A stretch of 64,000 bases of DNA from Dechloromonas sp. (GTDB lineage: Bacteria; Pseudomonadota; Gammaproteobacteria; Burkholderiales; Rhodocyclaceae). Numbering within the stretch: the stretch's first letter is position 1; each line of letters begins with the position of its first letter. The notes under the pieces were generated by a model, which searched no databases, was not told the origin of the DNA, and worked only from the letters and a program-made list of their open reading frames with translations. The stretch spans positions 1 through 64,000 of the forward strand of contig JAABQV010000002.1 of assembly GCA_011391255.1 (NCBI GenBank). Reading direction: 5' to 3'. Positions 10,292 to 21,400 of this stretch are shown here, in pieces. The translations under genes and the position numbers were made by a program.

Positions 10292-11538
10292 TAATTGCTC
10301 CCTCCGGGCAGGGCCCGTAATCTTTCAATTTCAACCCAGGCACTGGCCAGTTCAAAGCGTGCAGCGATCAATTCAGAGCGCGCTGCACGAAATACGCGCT
10401 GCGCATCCAGCACCTCAAGGAAACCTCGCTCACCAAAGCGGTATGCTGCTTCAGCGACCTTCAGAGCCGCTTCGGCACTCCGAACTATTCCTGACTCCAG
10501 CGCCTGCGCCTGCGACTGCGCAATTTCATACTGCTGGTAAGCAACCTCAAGCGCCTTGGTCAATGAAAATTCTTGCGACTCCAGTTCGTTCCTCGCCCGC
10601 GACAATTGGGCCACAGCCGAGCCAACCGGCCCGGTTCGCCGGTCCCACAGCGGTACCGAAAGAACAACACCAAATTGCGAGTTGCGCATATCCGGGTCCT
10701 CTTGCATGCCAGCTTTCAACGCAAAATTGGGCCAGCGGAGACTCCGCTCAAGTTCAAGTTGCCGCTCGGCTCGCACAGTCTCGGCCCTGGCTCTAGTCAG
10801 ATTTGGACTACCGGCCATGACTTCGCCACGCACCTGATTGAGTGGCGTTAATGCCGGCACATCGCGGAATCGGCTAGTCAAAGCGAACTCTGCTGGCAGC
10901 GCACTGCCAACGGCCTGACGCAACGCAGATCGCGCCTGCTCAACCCGGAAGCTCGCCGCCTTGGCTGAATTTCTGGCGTTCAACATTTCAGCTTCAGACT
11001 TGATCAATTCGAAACGCGGCGTCTCACCCTTTTCTACCCGTAAAGAAATGCGATCACGCACACTTTCCAATAGCTTTGCATCTTCGTTAGCGTTAATCAG
11101 TTCCGCCTCGCGACGCAAAACCGAAAAATAGCGCACCCGCAATTGCGCGAGAATATCGGCTTCAAAGGCGCGCGCCCCCGCCCCAGCAGATTCAAGGCCT
11201 GCCTCAGCAGCACCAATACGCGCCGTTCGCCGCCAAGGCAAATCCAGCGGCTGGGTAACCGTAGCACTGCGGGAATCGCCAGAATTGCCAGCCGGACCGC
11301 GGGAACGCGCCGTACCGCTCAAATACTCAATCTCGGGGTTGGGAAATGCCGATGCCGTATCCACACCAAAGCGAGCCGCTGTAACCTGATCTCGTGCCGC
11401 AAGAACAGAGCGGTTTGACGCTAGAGCAAGCGACTCAAGGCTGGCCAAGTCGTATTCCTGCACAGCAAAAGCCATTGAGGCACTGAAGCTGCAGCCTAAA
11501 ATAAAAATTTTTACCGGATTTTTCATCAATAATTCCAT
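10291..11538 (-). CDS. czcC: TolC-family outer membrane efflux protein (CzcC-like)
   Basis: 415 aa coiled-coil-rich TolC pattern; overlaps the czcB start. Confidence 0.9.
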   Translation of the reverse strand: MELLMKNPVKIFILGCSFSASMAFAVQEYDLASLESLALASNRSVLAARDQVTAARFGVDTASAFPNPEIEYLSGTARSRGPAGNSGDSRSATVTQPLDLPWRRTARIGAAEAGLESAGAGARAFEADILAQLRVRYFSVLRREAELINANEDAKLLESVRDRISLRVEKGETPRFELIKSEAEMLNARNSAKAASFRVEQARSALRQAVGSALPAEFALTSRFRDVPALTPLNQVRGEVMAGSPNLTRARAETVRAERQLELERSLRWPNFALKAGMQEDPDMRNSQFGVVLSVPLWDRRTGPVGSAVAQLSRARNELESQEFSLTKALEVAYQQYEIAQSQAQALESGIVRSAEAALKVAEAAYRFGERGFLEVLDAQRVFRAARSELIAARFELASAWVEIERLRALPGGSN

Positions 11539-11596
11539 GCAAAATGTAATTTCAAGCAGTCATTTGACCTGCACAATGAATCTTGATTTGTACCGT

Positions 11597-12472
11597 TCAT
11601 TTAACTTCTAGAGCAGCAATGCGCTCTTCCAGCGGCGGGTGGCTTGAGAACAGCGCCATCCAGGAGGCTTTACCGCCGGCAATCCCGGAAGCAGCCATAC
11701 TTTGTGGCAGCGATTCGGTATGCAGGCCGCCAAGACGACGCAGGGCGTTCTGCATCGGCATCGCGCTACCCATCAGATGCGCTGCACCGGCATCGGCGCG
11801 GAACTCACGCTGACGCGAGAAGTAGGCGACGATGACACTGGCGAGAATGCCGAAGACAATTTCGCAAACAATGCTGGTCGCCATATAGACCATCCCCGGC
11901 CCGCTGTTTTCCTCACCCTTGCGCAGGAAGGAATCGACGGCGTAAGCAATGACGCGCGAGATGAAGACGACGAAGGTATTAACCACACCCTGAATCAGCG
12001 TCAGCGTCACCATGTCGCCGTTGGCAATATGCGCCACTTCGTGTGCCAGTACCGCCTCAACCTCCTCGCGGGTCATCCCTTGCAACAAACCGGTCGACAC
12101 GGCGACCAGCGAACTGTTTTTGCTCGCGCCCGTTGCGAAGGCATTTGGCTCACCGTCGTAAATGGCGACTTCCGGCATCGGCAAACCGGCGCGTTGTGCG
12201 AGGCGGCCGACCGTATCAACCAGCCAGACTTCCGTCGAGTTACTTGGTGACTCGATGACGCGGGCACCGGTGCTCCACTTCGCCATCATTTTCGACATCA
12301 TCAGCGAAATCAGCGAACCGCCGAAGCCGATGACGGCAGCGAAGGCGAGCAGCATGCCAAGGTTCAAGCCGTTGGCCGTGAGGAACTTATTGACGCCGAG
12401 CAGGCTGGTGACCAGGCTGAGCACCAGCATGACGGCCAGGTTGGTAGCGAGAAATAGAACAACACGTTTCAT
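11597..12472 (-). CDS. htpX: Protease HtpX
   Basis: [19 protein letters not shown]...[17 protein letters not shown] zinc motif; start chosen at 12472. Confidence 0.96.
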   Translation of the reverse strand: MKRVVLFLATNLAVMLVLSLVTSLLGVNKFLTANGLNLGMLLAFAAVIGFGGSLISLMMSKMMAKWSTGARVIESPSNSTEVWLVDTVGRLAQRAGLPMPEVAIYDGEPNAFATGASKNSSLVAVSTGLLQGMTREEVEAVLAHEVAHIANGDMVTLTLIQGVVNTFVVFISRVIAYAVDSFLRKGEENSGPGMVYMATSIVCEIVFGILASVIVAYFSRQREFRADAGAAHLMGSAMPMQNALRRLGGLHTESLPQSMAASGIAGGKASWMALFSSHPPLEERIAALEVK

Positions 12473-12577
12473 GATCAACTCCGGTTTTAAGATTACGAAC
12501 GAATAATACCGCATTGCACAAAACGGTTAACCCGTAGGAAAATTGACCAACACTTCGGTTTTATCGGACAAAAACAA

Positions 12578-13486
12578 ATGAACAATCTTAACTTCAAGCA
12601 CCTTTACTACTTCTGGGTGGTCGCCCAGGAAGGCAGTATGACGCGTGCAGCCGAACGTCTCGACCTCGCCATCCAGACTATTAGCGGGCAACTCAGCCTG
12701 CTTGAGCGGCAACTTGGCAAATCCCTGTTTGCCGCCCAGGGGCGCGGGCTGGCACTGACCGAGGCGGGACGACAAGCACTTGGGTACGCCGACCAGATTT
12801 TCCAACTGGGCGACGCGCTGGTTGAGGCATTAAACAGCAGCGACAATGAAAACACCCTGCGCCTGCGCGTTGGCATTTCGGACGGCATCCCCAAGTTGCT
12901 CGCCTATCGCCTGCTCTCTTCAGTCTACAAAATGCCGCTCGATGTCCGCCTGATCTGCGATGAAGGTGAATTCGAGACCCTGCTCGCCGATCTCGCCCTG
13001 CATCGCCTCGATGTCGTCCTGACTGACCGCCCGGCGCCCATCGGTGGCAATCTCAAGGTTTTCAGCAAGCGCCTCGGCGATTTCGCGACCGGCATTTTTG
13101 GCAGCGTTTCCCTCGTTGACCGCACCAAGGCCGGCTTTCCGCAATCGCTGGACGGTGCGCCGATGCTGCTGCCGACCCGCCACAATGCTTTGCGTTCGCG
13201 GATCGATCGCTGGCTGGAACAAAATGGCGTCCGCCCGCGCATCGTTGGCGAATTTGAAGACAGCGCCCTGCTCAACACCTTCGGCCGCGAAGGGCTGGGT
13301 CTATTCACCGCCCCGCTGGCGCTGGCTGAACAAATCGCCGAACAACTCGGCGCACAGGCATTGGGCGCGATGAACGGCGTCAGCGAGCACATTTACGCGA
13401 TCTCCAACGAGCGGCGCATTCGCCACCCGGCGGTCGAGGTGCTGTGCGCCGCCTCACCGCAGGACGAAACGCCGGCAGCGGTATAA
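12578..13486 (+). CDS. nhaR: LysR-family transcriptional activator NhaR
   Basis: NFKHLYYFWVVAQEGSMTRAAERLDLAIQTISGQLSLLERQLGKSLF, NhaR-type. Confidence 0.88.
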   Translation: MNNLNFKHLYYFWVVAQEGSMTRAAERLDLAIQTISGQLSLLERQLGKSLFAAQGRGLALTEAGRQALGYADQIFQLGDALVEALNSSDNENTLRLRVGISDGIPKLLAYRLLSSVYKMPLDVRLICDEGEFETLLADLALHRLDVVLTDRPAPIGGNLKVFSKRLGDFATGIFGSVSLVDRTKAGFPQSLDGAPMLLPTRHNALRSRIDRWLEQNGVRPRIVGEFEDSALLNTFGREGLGLFTAPLALAEQIAEQLGAQALGAMNGVSEHIYAISNERRIRHPAVEVLCAASPQDETPAAV

Positions 13487-13525
13487 TTCATCCCCCCCAA
13501 CGCAAGAACCTTAAATAAGAGTGCC

Positions 13526-14662
13526 ATGCAGCTTCGCAAATTTTCACTGATTCTCCTGACCCTGATCGCCACTAACCAGACCCTCGCCCAGCAGGCACCG
13601 GTACCGCCGGAACTCGCCGCCAAATCCTGGCTGCTGATGGATTTGAGTGCCAATCAGCTGTTGACCGCAGAAAAGCCCGACCAGCGCCTCGAGCCGGCTT
13701 CGCTGACCAAGCTGATGACCGCTTACCTGAGCTTTTCGGCACTCCACAAGAAAACCCTGAGCATCGATCAAGCCCTTCCGGTTTCCGAAAAAGCCTGGCG
13801 TACCGGCGGCTCGAAAATGTTCATTCACGTCGACACGCAAGTTGCTGTTGATGATCTGCTCAAGGGCATGATCGTCCAGTCCGGCAACGACGCCTGCGTG
13901 GCGCTGGCTGAAGGCATTGCCGGCAGCGAAGAGAATTTCGCGCAAATGATGAATCGCGAAGCCAAGCGCCTCGGCATGAATAGCAGCAACTTCACGAACG
14001 CCACCGGCCTGCCTGACCCACAGCTCTACACCACCGCCAGCGACCTCGCCCTGCTCGCCGGCGCGCTGATCCGAGACTTCCCTGAAGAATACAAAAAGTA
14101 TTACTCGATCAAGGAGTTCCGCTACAACAACATCACCCAGCCCAACCGCAACCGCCTGCTCTTTATCGACCCAACGGTTGACGGCGTCAAGACCGGCCAC
14201 ACCGAAGCCGCCGGCTACTGCCTGATCTCGTCGGCCCAGCGCGACAAGCGCCGTCTGCTCTCGGTTGTTCTCGGTACCAAATCCGACTCAACACGCGCCA
14301 GCGAGTCGCACAAACTGCTCAACTGGGGTTTTGGCTCTTTTGACAACATTGCACTGTTCGCGCCCAATCAGCCAGTCGCCACCCTGCGCGTCTGGAAGGG
14401 GGCACAAAGCGAGGTCAAAGCCGGCTTTGCCGATGGTCTCAGCATGACCCTGCCGAAAGGCTACAGCGACAAGGTAAAGCACGAATTCGTCGGGGAACCG
14501 CGCCTGATCGCGCCGATCGAGCAAGGTCAGAAACTCGGCACCCTGAAAGTCACCATAGACGGCAAGCCGGCCAAGGAATATCCGGTGTTCGCTCTTGAAA
14601 ACGTCGCTTTGGGCAACATCTTCACCCGTATCTGGGACACCATTCGCCTCTGGTTCAACTAA
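13526..14662 (+). CDS. D-alanyl-D-alanine carboxypeptidase (PBP5/6 family)
   Basis: SLTKLMTAYL (SxxK), SGNDACVALAE (SxN), KTGHTEAAGYC (KTG) motifs. Confidence 0.95.
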   Translation: MQLRKFSLILLTLIATNQTLAQQAPVPPELAAKSWLLMDLSANQLLTAEKPDQRLEPASLTKLMTAYLSFSALHKKTLSIDQALPVSEKAWRTGGSKMFIHVDTQVAVDDLLKGMIVQSGNDACVALAEGIAGSEENFAQMMNREAKRLGMNSSNFTNATGLPDPQLYTTASDLALLAGALIRDFPEEYKKYYSIKEFRYNNITQPNRNRLLFIDPTVDGVKTGHTEAAGYCLISSAQRDKRRLLSVVLGTKSDSTRASESHKLLNWGFGSFDNIALFAPNQPVATLRVWKGAQSEVKAGFADGLSMTLPKGYSDKVKHEFVGEPRLIAPIEQGQKLGTLKVTIDGKPAKEYPVFALENVALGNIFTRIWDTIRLWFN

Positions 14663-14687
14663 TCGACACTGCTAAAACTCAATTTAT

Positions 14688-14754
14688 GTCACTCCCGCAA
14701 AAGCGGGAGTCCAGTTACTTCAATAGCCTGGATTCCCGCCTGCGCGGGAATGAC
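14688..14754. repeat. REP/BIME-like pair of inverted palindromes
   Basis: GTCACTCCCGCAAAAGCGGGAGTCCAG ... CCTGGATTCCCGCCTGCGCGGGAATGAC between dac and dat genes. Confidence 0.85.
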
Positions 14755-14774
14755 GAATCTATAGAGGTTCCCGA

Positions 14775-15662
14775 ATGACCCCCTACGTCGCCGATCCGGT
14801 CTATCTAAATGGCCAGTTTCTGCCACTCGCTGACGCTGGCGTATCGCCGCTCGATCGGGGTTTTCTTTACGGCGACGGGGTTTATGAGCTGATCCCGGTC
14901 TATTCGCGGCGGCCATTTCGCCTTGACGAGCACTTGAAGCGCCAGCAAGCGACGCTCGATGGCATCCGCATGGCCAATCCGCTGGATCTTGCCGGCTGGA
15001 AAGCTGTGGTCGAAAAACTGATCGCAGGGGCGCCGTGGGATGACCAGTCGATCTACCTGCAAGTCACCCGTGGTGCCGACAACAAGCGCGACCACGCCTT
15101 TCCGCCGGCCAGCGTAACGCCGACCGCCTTTGCCTTTGCGGCGCCGCTGACCACCACGCCAGCCGAGGTGCGCGCCAAAGGCGTTGCGGCGATTACCGTC
15201 AGCGACCAGCGCTGGGCGCGTTGCGACCTCAAGGTGATTTCGCTACTGGCCAACATCCTCGCCCGCCAACAGGCGGTTGACGAAGGCTGCGCCGAGGCGC
15301 TGCTGATTCGCGACGGCTATATGAAGGAAGGTGCTGCCTCCAATATTTTCGTCGTCAAGGACGGCGTTTTGCTGGCGCCGCCGAAGACCCAGCTGATGTT
15401 GCCGGGCATTACCTACGATCTGGTCATCGAATTGGCCGAGCGTCACGGTCAACCGCTGAATGTGCGTGAAATTTCAGAAGCTGAACTTCACAGCGCCGAC
15501 GAGGTCTGGATGACATCCTCGACCAAGGAAGTGCTGGCGATCACGACACTCGACGGCAAGCCGGTCGGCAGTGGCGCCAATGCCGGCAAGCCCGGCCCGC
15601 TTGGCGAGCAGATGTATCAGTGGTATCAGGAGTTCAAAAATACCGTCATGCGCAAAGGCTGA
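14775..15662 (+). CDS. dat: D-amino acid aminotransferase (class IV PLP)
   Basis: VYLNGQFLPLADAGVSPLDRGFLYGDGVYELIPVY; KVISLLANILARQQA. Confidence 0.88.
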   Translation: MTPYVADPVYLNGQFLPLADAGVSPLDRGFLYGDGVYELIPVYSRRPFRLDEHLKRQQATLDGIRMANPLDLAGWKAVVEKLIAGAPWDDQSIYLQVTRGADNKRDHAFPPASVTPTAFAFAAPLTTTPAEVRAKGVAAITVSDQRWARCDLKVISLLANILARQQAVDEGCAEALLIRDGYMKEGAASNIFVVKDGVLLAPPKTQLMLPGITYDLVIELAERHGQPLNVREISEAELHSADEVWMTSSTKEVLAITTLDGKPVGSGANAGKPGPLGEQMYQWYQEFKNTVMRKG

Positions 15663-15663
15663 A

Positions 15664-15933
15664 ATGGCTTCCTACAAAGACACCCTGCTCGAATTCCCGT
15701 GCAGTTTCCCGATCAAGATCATGGGCAAGGCACACGATGAATTCGCCGATGCAGTGGTCAGCATCGTCACCCGACACGCGCCCGATTTCGACACGACCTG
15801 CATGGAGTTGCGCGCCAGTTCCGGCGGCAATTACCTGAGCGTTACCTGCACCATCATCGCCACCTCAAAGCCGCAGCTCGACGCCATTTACATGGATCTG
15901 ACGGCACACCCGATGGTCAAAGTCGCCCTGTGA
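15664..15933 (+). CDS. DUF493 (YbeD-like) protein
   Basis: [27 protein letters not shown]; position directly before lipB. Confidence 0.9.
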   Translation: MASYKDTLLEFPCSFPIKIMGKAHDEFADAVVSIVTRHAPDFDTTCMELRASSGGNYLSVTCTIIATSKPQLDAIYMDLTAHPMVKVAL

Positions 15934-16547
15934 ATTTGCAGGTCAAAAATCTCGGCCGGGTTGATTACGAACCGACCTGGAAGGCAATGCTCGATTTCAC
16001 CGTCACCCGCACGCCGGAAACGCCGGATGAAATCTGGATCGTCGAGCACCCGCCGGTTTTTACGCTCGGGCAGGCTGGCAAGCCTGAGCATTTGTTGGTC
16101 GACGTCGGCATCCCCGTCGTCAAAATTGATCGCGGCGGGCAGATCACCTACCACGGCCCCGGTCAGGTCGTTTTGTATCTGCTGCTCGATCTCACCCGGC
16201 TGAAAATCAAGGTGCGCGAAATGGTCACCGCCATCGAACAGGCAGTGATCGACTTTCTCGCTGCTTATGGCGTCAAGGCTGACCGCCTGGCCGGAGCGCC
16301 CGGCGTTTATGTCGGCGACGCCAAGATCGCCGCCCTTGGCCTGAAAATCAAGAATGGCTGCAGCTACCACGGCTTGTCGCTCAATGTCGATATGGACATG
16401 TCCCCATTTACGGCGATCAACCCCTGCGGCTATGCTGGCCTCAAAGTCGTGCAAACCAGCGACTACAACATTCCGCTCGACGTGGCGCAAGCCGGCGAGC
16501 AACTTACCCAACACTTGCTGCGGCAACTGGATAGAAAAAATGGCTGA
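15930..16547 (+). CDS. lipB: Lipoyl(octanoyl) transferase
   Basis: [51 protein letters not shown] start. Confidence 0.96.
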   Translation: MNLQVKNLGRVDYEPTWKAMLDFTVTRTPETPDEIWIVEHPPVFTLGQAGKPEHLLVDVGIPVVKIDRGGQITYHGPGQVVLYLLLDLTRLKIKVREMVTAIEQAVIDFLAAYGVKADRLAGAPGVYVGDAKIAALGLKIKNGCSYHGLSLNVDMDMSPFTAINPCGYAGLKVVQTSDYNIPLDVAQAGEQLTQHLLRQLDRKNG

Positions 16548-17484
16548 AAAAGGCGTCAAACAAAAAGGCGAGCTGAAAACCGCGCGCATCCCGATCAAGA
16601 TCGTCCCGGTCGATACGCCGCTGCGCAAGCCGGACTGGATCCGCGTCAAGGCCGGCAACAGCGCCGGGCGCTTCGGCGAAATCAAGACCATGCTGCGCGA
16701 GCGAAAACTGCACACCGTCTGCGAAGAAGCCACCTGCCCCAATATCGGCGAATGCTTCGGGCGCGGCACCGCCACCTTCATGATCCTCGGCGACATCTGC
16801 ACCCGCCGCTGCCCCTTCTGTGACGTCGGCCACGGCCAGCCGCTGCCGCCCAATGTCGACGAACCGCGCGAACTTGCCGAATCAGTCGCTGCGCTCAAAC
16901 TCAAATATGTGGTGATTACCAGCGTTGACCGCGACGATCTGCGTGACGGTGGCGCCCAGCACTTTGTCGACGTGATCCGCAACACGCGCGAACTCTCGCC
17001 GACGACGACCATTGAAACGCTGGTGCCCGACTTTCGTGGCCGCATGGAAATCGCGCTGGAAATCCTCGGTGGCGCCCTACCCGATGTGCTCAATCACAAC
17101 ATGGAGACCATCCCGCGCCTCTACAAACAGTCACGCCCGGGTGCCGACTACCAGCACTCACTGGATTTCCTCAAGCAGTTCAAGGCGCGCTATCCGCAGG
17201 TCTCGACCAAATCCGGCCTGATGGTCGGCTTGGGCGAAACGGACGAAGAAATCCTCGAAGTGATGCGCGACCTGCGCGCCCACGATGTCGAGATGTTGAC
17301 CATCGGTCAATATCTGGCGCCCTCCGGCCACCACCTGCCGGTCACCCGCTACGTCCATCCCGATATTTTCAAAATGTACGAAGAGGAAGCGAAAAAAATG
17401 GGCTTCACCGGCGCCGCCTGCGCACCGATGGTTCGTTCAAGCTATTGGGCCGACCAGCAGGCGCACAGCGCCGGCGTAGCCTGA
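16540..17484 (+). CDS. lipA: Lipoyl synthase
   Basis: [13 protein letters not shown] and [13 protein letters not shown] Fe-S motifs; ATG at 16540 in frame. Confidence 0.97.
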   Translation: MAEKGVKQKGELKTARIPIKIVPVDTPLRKPDWIRVKAGNSAGRFGEIKTMLRERKLHTVCEEATCPNIGECFGRGTATFMILGDICTRRCPFCDVGHGQPLPPNVDEPRELAESVAALKLKYVVITSVDRDDLRDGGAQHFVDVIRNTRELSPTTTIETLVPDFRGRMEIALEILGGALPDVLNHNMETIPRLYKQSRPGADYQHSLDFLKQFKARYPQVSTKSGLMVGLGETDEEILEVMRDLRAHDVEMLTIGQYLAPSGHHLPVTRYVHPDIFKMYEEEAKKMGFTGAACAPMVRSSYWADQQAHSAGVA

Positions 17485-17492
17485 TGATCTAG

Positions 17493-18872
17493 TTATTGAT
17501 TTTCAGCAGGCGCTGCAACGGCGCCTGCTTTGGCAAACTGACTGCGTAATTCGTCAAGCGCCCGCGGGTCGCCACGCACGGTGAAATACGCACCCGCTTC
17601 ATCGGCTCGCTCTTCAATGATTTCGCAATTGGCGTAAATTTCCTTGCGCAACTGCTGCGCCGACCAGGGCAGGAATAACTCGGCCTCGACCAGATCGCGC
17701 TGGAAAAACGTCACAATTTTTTGCCGCAGCCGTGCCACCTCATCGGGGCGGCGGGCACTCATCACCACGCAATCAGGATATTGCGCGCGCAACGCCGCTT
17801 CGCACTCGGCTTGTGCCTCTTCGTCGCCGACATGGTCAATTTTGTTGAAGACGCGGATGCGCGGCACGCCATCGGCAGCAATCTCGGCCAGCACCTTGTC
17901 GGTGACTTCAAGCTGGCGCTCGAAACCGGGGTCGCTGGCGTCAATCACATGCAGCAGCAAGGAGGCATCAAGCGCTTCGTCGAGCGTGGACTTGAACGAA
18001 GCGACCAGGCCGTGCGGCAGATTCTTGATGAAGCCAACGGTATCGCTGACCAGAATACGCGGCACGCTCTCCGGGTGAAGGGCCCGCACGGTGGTATCGA
18101 GGGTGGCGAAAAGCTTGTTGGCAACCAGCACTTCACTGCCGGTCAAGGCTCGCATCAGGGTCGATTTACCGGCATTGGTGTAGCCGACCAGCGCCACCCC
18201 GGCGATTTCCTGACGCCCCTGACGGCGGGCGCGCTGGGTCTGGCGCTCGGCGTCCATGGCGATGATTTCGAGTTGCAACTCGGCGATCCGGTCGCGGATC
18301 TTGCGCTTGTCCAGTTCGGTGTGCGACTCGCCGGCCCCGCGGCCGCCAACACCACTGCGCTGGCGCCCCTGCGGCCCGGCGAGTTTGGCGGCTTCACGCA
18401 GACGCGGCGCCATGTAGCCGAGGCGGGCAATTTCCACCTGGGCGCGGGCGGCGCGCGAGCGCGCGTTGTTGTGGAATATCTCAAGAATGACCATGGTGCG
18501 ATCCATCACCTCGCAGCCGACCGCGATTTCAAGATTGCGCGCTTGTGATGGCGATATTTCGTGGTCAACAAGAATGGCCTCGATATCAACGTCAGCTTCG
18601 TGGCTGACGAAATGCTCGATTTCCTGACACTTGCCGGTGCCCAGGTAGGCGGTCGAATCGAAACCCGAGCGCTTCTGGGTAAAGGTGTGGACGATTTTGT
18701 AACCGAGCGTTTTCGCCAGTTCGCGCAACTCGTTCAGCGATGCCTCAAACTCATGATCGCTGACACTCGGCAGTTGAACAGACGCCACAACGGCGAAACG
18801 GGGATTTTCTTTAACTTCCTGACTCATGCCTGAATAGATTCTCTCGACGGAAAGGGCGACAGTATCCGCCAA
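17493..18872 (-). CDS. hflX: GTPase HflX
   Basis: GRRGAGESHTELDKRKIRDRI, GYTNAGKSTLMRALTG, DTVGFIKNLPHGLV; alternative start 18827. Confidence 0.95.
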   Translation of the reverse strand: MADTVALSVERIYSGMSQEVKENPRFAVVASVQLPSVSDHEFEASLNELRELAKTLGYKIVHTFTQKRSGFDSTAYLGTGKCQEIEHFVSHEADVDIEAILVDHEISPSQARNLEIAVGCEVMDRTMVILEIFHNNARSRAARAQVEIARLGYMAPRLREAAKLAGPQGRQRSGVGGRGAGESHTELDKRKIRDRIAELQLEIIAMDAERQTQRARRQGRQEIAGVALVGYTNAGKSTLMRALTGSEVLVANKLFATLDTTVRALHPESVPRILVSDTVGFIKNLPHGLVASFKSTLDEALDASLLLHVIDASDPGFERQLEVTDKVLAEIAADGVPRIRVFNKIDHVGDEEAQAECEAALRAQYPDCVVMSARRPDEVARLRQKIVTFFQRDLVEAELFLPWSAQQLRKEIYANCEIIEERADEAGAYFTVRGDPRALDELRSQFAKAGAVAAPAENQ

Positions 18873-18996
18873 TGCCGGGTGCGCAATCGAAACATTTTTA
18901 GATCAAGCGCCGGCGTCGCCCGAAAAAAGAGCTGGCATTGCGAAGACCAATAAAATTCAGGGCAAATTCGCGGTTGACCGCAACAAGCCGAAAATC

Positions 18997-19581
18997 CTAC
19001 TTTTTGGCCGGCGGGGGCGGCGGGGGTGAGCCCGGAGGAGGAGGCGGGGTAGAAACTGCGCCCGGCGGCGGTGGCGGAGACCCTGGTGGTGGTGGCGGTA
19101 TGCCGACATCGGCCGCTTTGACCGGCCGCGAATAGCTAACGTTGCCAGGCACCGGTACTCGATGCCCTTTGGCGTACATGCACTGAATATAGGCGTTGTC
19201 GTATTGACGCTGGCTGCCGTAGCCGGAGGCCCGCGCGTTGTCCGAGCCAACCGCACCGCCGACCAGCAAACCGGCGCCGGCACCAACAGCGGCGCCCTGA
19301 TTGCCGCCGATCGCCGCACCGGCGAGCGCACCAACTGCGGTTCCAACGGCAGCACTGGCGGCGGCTGACTGATTTGCCGCCTGCTGCGCGCTGCGCCCGC
19401 CAATCTGCCCGTGGGAAAAATCACGGCAGACATAATCATCCGTGCGAAAGCGCTCTATCGACGAGCCGGTGCCCGGCAACACCATCACGTTCGGGCCGTT
19501 TGGCATTACCGTACAGGCACCGAGCAAAACGCTAGTGGCGACGAGGGCCATTCGCGTGCGCAAAACTTGAGGCTGCTTCAT
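18997..19581 (-). CDS. Glycine-zipper lipoprotein with polyproline C-terminal tail
   Basis: Lipobox LLGACT, AVGTAVGALAGAAIGGNQGAAVGAGAGLLVGG glycine zipper, tail PPPPPGSPPPPPGAVSTPPPPPGSPPPPPPAKK. Confidence 0.8.
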   Translation of the reverse strand: MKQPQVLRTRMALVATSVLLGACTVMPNGPNVMVLPGTGSSIERFRTDDYVCRDFSHGQIGGRSAQQAANQSAAASAAVGTAVGALAGAAIGGNQGAAVGAGAGLLVGGAVGSDNARASGYGSQRQYDNAYIQCMYAKGHRVPVPGNVSYSRPVKAADVGIPPPPPGSPPPPPGAVSTPPPPPGSPPPPPPAKK

Positions 19582-19584
19582 CGC

Positions 19585-19971
19585 TTATCTCTCCGGTGTC
19601 GGCAAAACTTTTTGCCACTCGCTTTTGCAGTCTTTGACGTAGGGGTAGTAGCTCTTTGAGTCCCGGCAGTAGTACCAGTAATTGGTCGCTTCCTGCACCT
19701 GCTCGGTGATCACGTTGCTTTGTTCGATATAAACCGGTGGCGGCGAAGGCCTGATGATGATCGGTGCCGGCTGGTAGAACGGATCCGGATAGTAATAAGG
19801 GCGCGGATAATACGGGCGATAAACGGGCGGCCCCCAAAAGAAACCGGGGCCGACGTAAACACCGACACTACCCCCGCCACGAGGATGGTGACGCCAATCG
19901 GCCCAGGCGCCGCTCGCCGCCATCAGCAGCGTAGCGCCAACAAGCAATATCCATTTACTGATTTTCATCAT
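19585..19971 (-). CDS. Secreted Tyr/Pro-rich hypothetical protein
   Basis: Signal peptide, YRPYYPRPYYYPDPFYQP, C-terminal WYYCRDSKSYYPYVKDCKSEWQKV. Confidence 0.75.
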   Translation of the reverse strand: MMKISKWILLVGATLLMAASGAWADWRHHPRGGGSVGVYVGPGFFWGPPVYRPYYPRPYYYPDPFYQPAPIIIRPSPPPVYIEQSNVITEQVQEATNYWYYCRDSKSYYPYVKDCKSEWQKVLPTPER

Positions 19972-20078
19972 CGCAAACTCCCTGCAACATCCATTAACTC
20001 ACACTGCAAGATAACGGATATCCAGACGCTTGACTGAAACCGTTTGCGATGAAATTGTAAGCAAGGGTAAAAGCCGGA

Positions 20079-21380
20079 TTAAAGCAGATGAAGTTGCCTG
20101 GCCGCCTCGCGCAGTTCATCACGGAATTTCGGATGGGCGATGCCGATCAGTTCCGTGCACCGCTGTTTGGCCGACTTGCCACGCAACTGGGCAACGCCAT
20201 ATTCGGTCACCACATAATTAATGTCATTTTTGCCGGTGCTGACATGGGTTCCTGCCGAAAGTGCCGGAACGATGCGCGAAACGCTGTCATCCTTGGCCGT
20301 CGACGGTAGCACGATGAAGGCCTTGCCGCCGTTGGAACGGTTGGCGGCGCGAACAAAATCGGCTTGCCCGCCGGTCGCCGAATAGGGCTTGAAGCCGAGG
20401 CTTTCGGAACCGCACTGGCCGAGAAAATCAATCTGCAAGGTGGCATTGATAGCATGCAGATTGTCATTCTGCGCGGCGAGAAACGGATCATTGGTGAAAT
20501 CAACCGGATGGATTTCGAGCGTCGGGTTGCGGTGCATGAAGTCGTAGAGCTTCTTTGAACCGAGGCCAAAGGTGGCGATCATTTTGCCCGGGAGATAGTT
20601 TTTCTTGCGGTTGGTGACGACACCGGCCGCGACCAGCGACATGATGCCGTCGCCGATCATTTCGGTGTGAATTCCGAGGTCGCGCTTGTTGGTCAATTGC
20701 ATGACCACCGCGTCGGGAATGCCGCCGTAGCCGATCTGCAAAGTGGCGCCATCGGGGATCATCTCAGCAACGTATTGCCCGATCGCTTCCTGCACCGGGC
20801 CGATTTTCGGCAGGGCTACTTCGAGGATCGGCTCCTCGCTTTCGGTCAGCGCGGCAACTTGCGAAATATGGATGTGGCAGTTGCCATTGGCAAACGGCAC
20901 ATTGGGGTTAACTTCGAGTACCACGGCATGCGCCTTTTCGATCGCCGCCATGGTGTAGTCGGCGCCCAGCCCCAGCGAGAAATAGCCGTATTCGTCCATC
21001 GGCGAAGCAAGGCTGAAAACAACATCGGCAGCCATCAGGTTCTGGCGGATCAGCGTCGGCATTTCGGAAAAATAGGACGGGATGTAGTCGATCCAGCCGG
21101 CTTGACCGCCGGGGCGGGTTGCACCGCTGAAGAAATAGGCGGTATGGCGAACGTGTTCGATAGTTTCCTGATCAACATAGGCGTAATTGCGCACCGGCAG
21201 GATTTGCGAGACCTGTACATCGCGAAAATCGCGGCGGGCCTCGGAAAGGGCGTGCAGCAAAGCCGGCGGCTCGGCAACGGCGGTCGGCACGACAATGGTG
21301 TCGCCATTTTTGACGACGCGTATGGCGTCTGCTGCACTCATGCGTTTTTGTTGATACAAAGCTTTTACTGACATGCTCAC
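20079..21380 (-). CDS. Acetyl-CoA hydrolase / 4-hydroxybutyrate CoA-transferase family
   Basis: 433 aa; LQIGYGGIPDAVVMQL, GTHVSTGKNDINYVVTEYGVAQLRGKS. Confidence 0.9.
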   Translation of the reverse strand: MSMSVKALYQQKRMSAADAIRVVKNGDTIVVPTAVAEPPALLHALSEARRDFRDVQVSQILPVRNYAYVDQETIEHVRHTAYFFSGATRPGGQAGWIDYIPSYFSEMPTLIRQNLMAADVVFSLASPMDEYGYFSLGLGADYTMAAIEKAHAVVLEVNPNVPFANGNCHIHISQVAALTESEEPILEVALPKIGPVQEAIGQYVAEMIPDGATLQIGYGGIPDAVVMQLTNKRDLGIHTEMIGDGIMSLVAAGVVTNRKKNYLPGKMIATFGLGSKKLYDFMHRNPTLEIHPVDFTNDPFLAAQNDNLHAINATLQIDFLGQCGSESLGFKPYSATGGQADFVRAANRSNGGKAFIVLPSTAKDDSVSRIVPALSAGTHVSTGKNDINYVVTEYGVAQLRGKSAKQRCTELIGIAHPKFRDELREAARQLHLL

Positions 21381-21400
21381 TCCTCAAATTATCGAAAGGT

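Noticed and set aside
20667-21371. 234-aa plus-strand ORF opposite the CoA-transferase
   Set aside because: Antisense shadow with low-complexity His/Arg/Gly content
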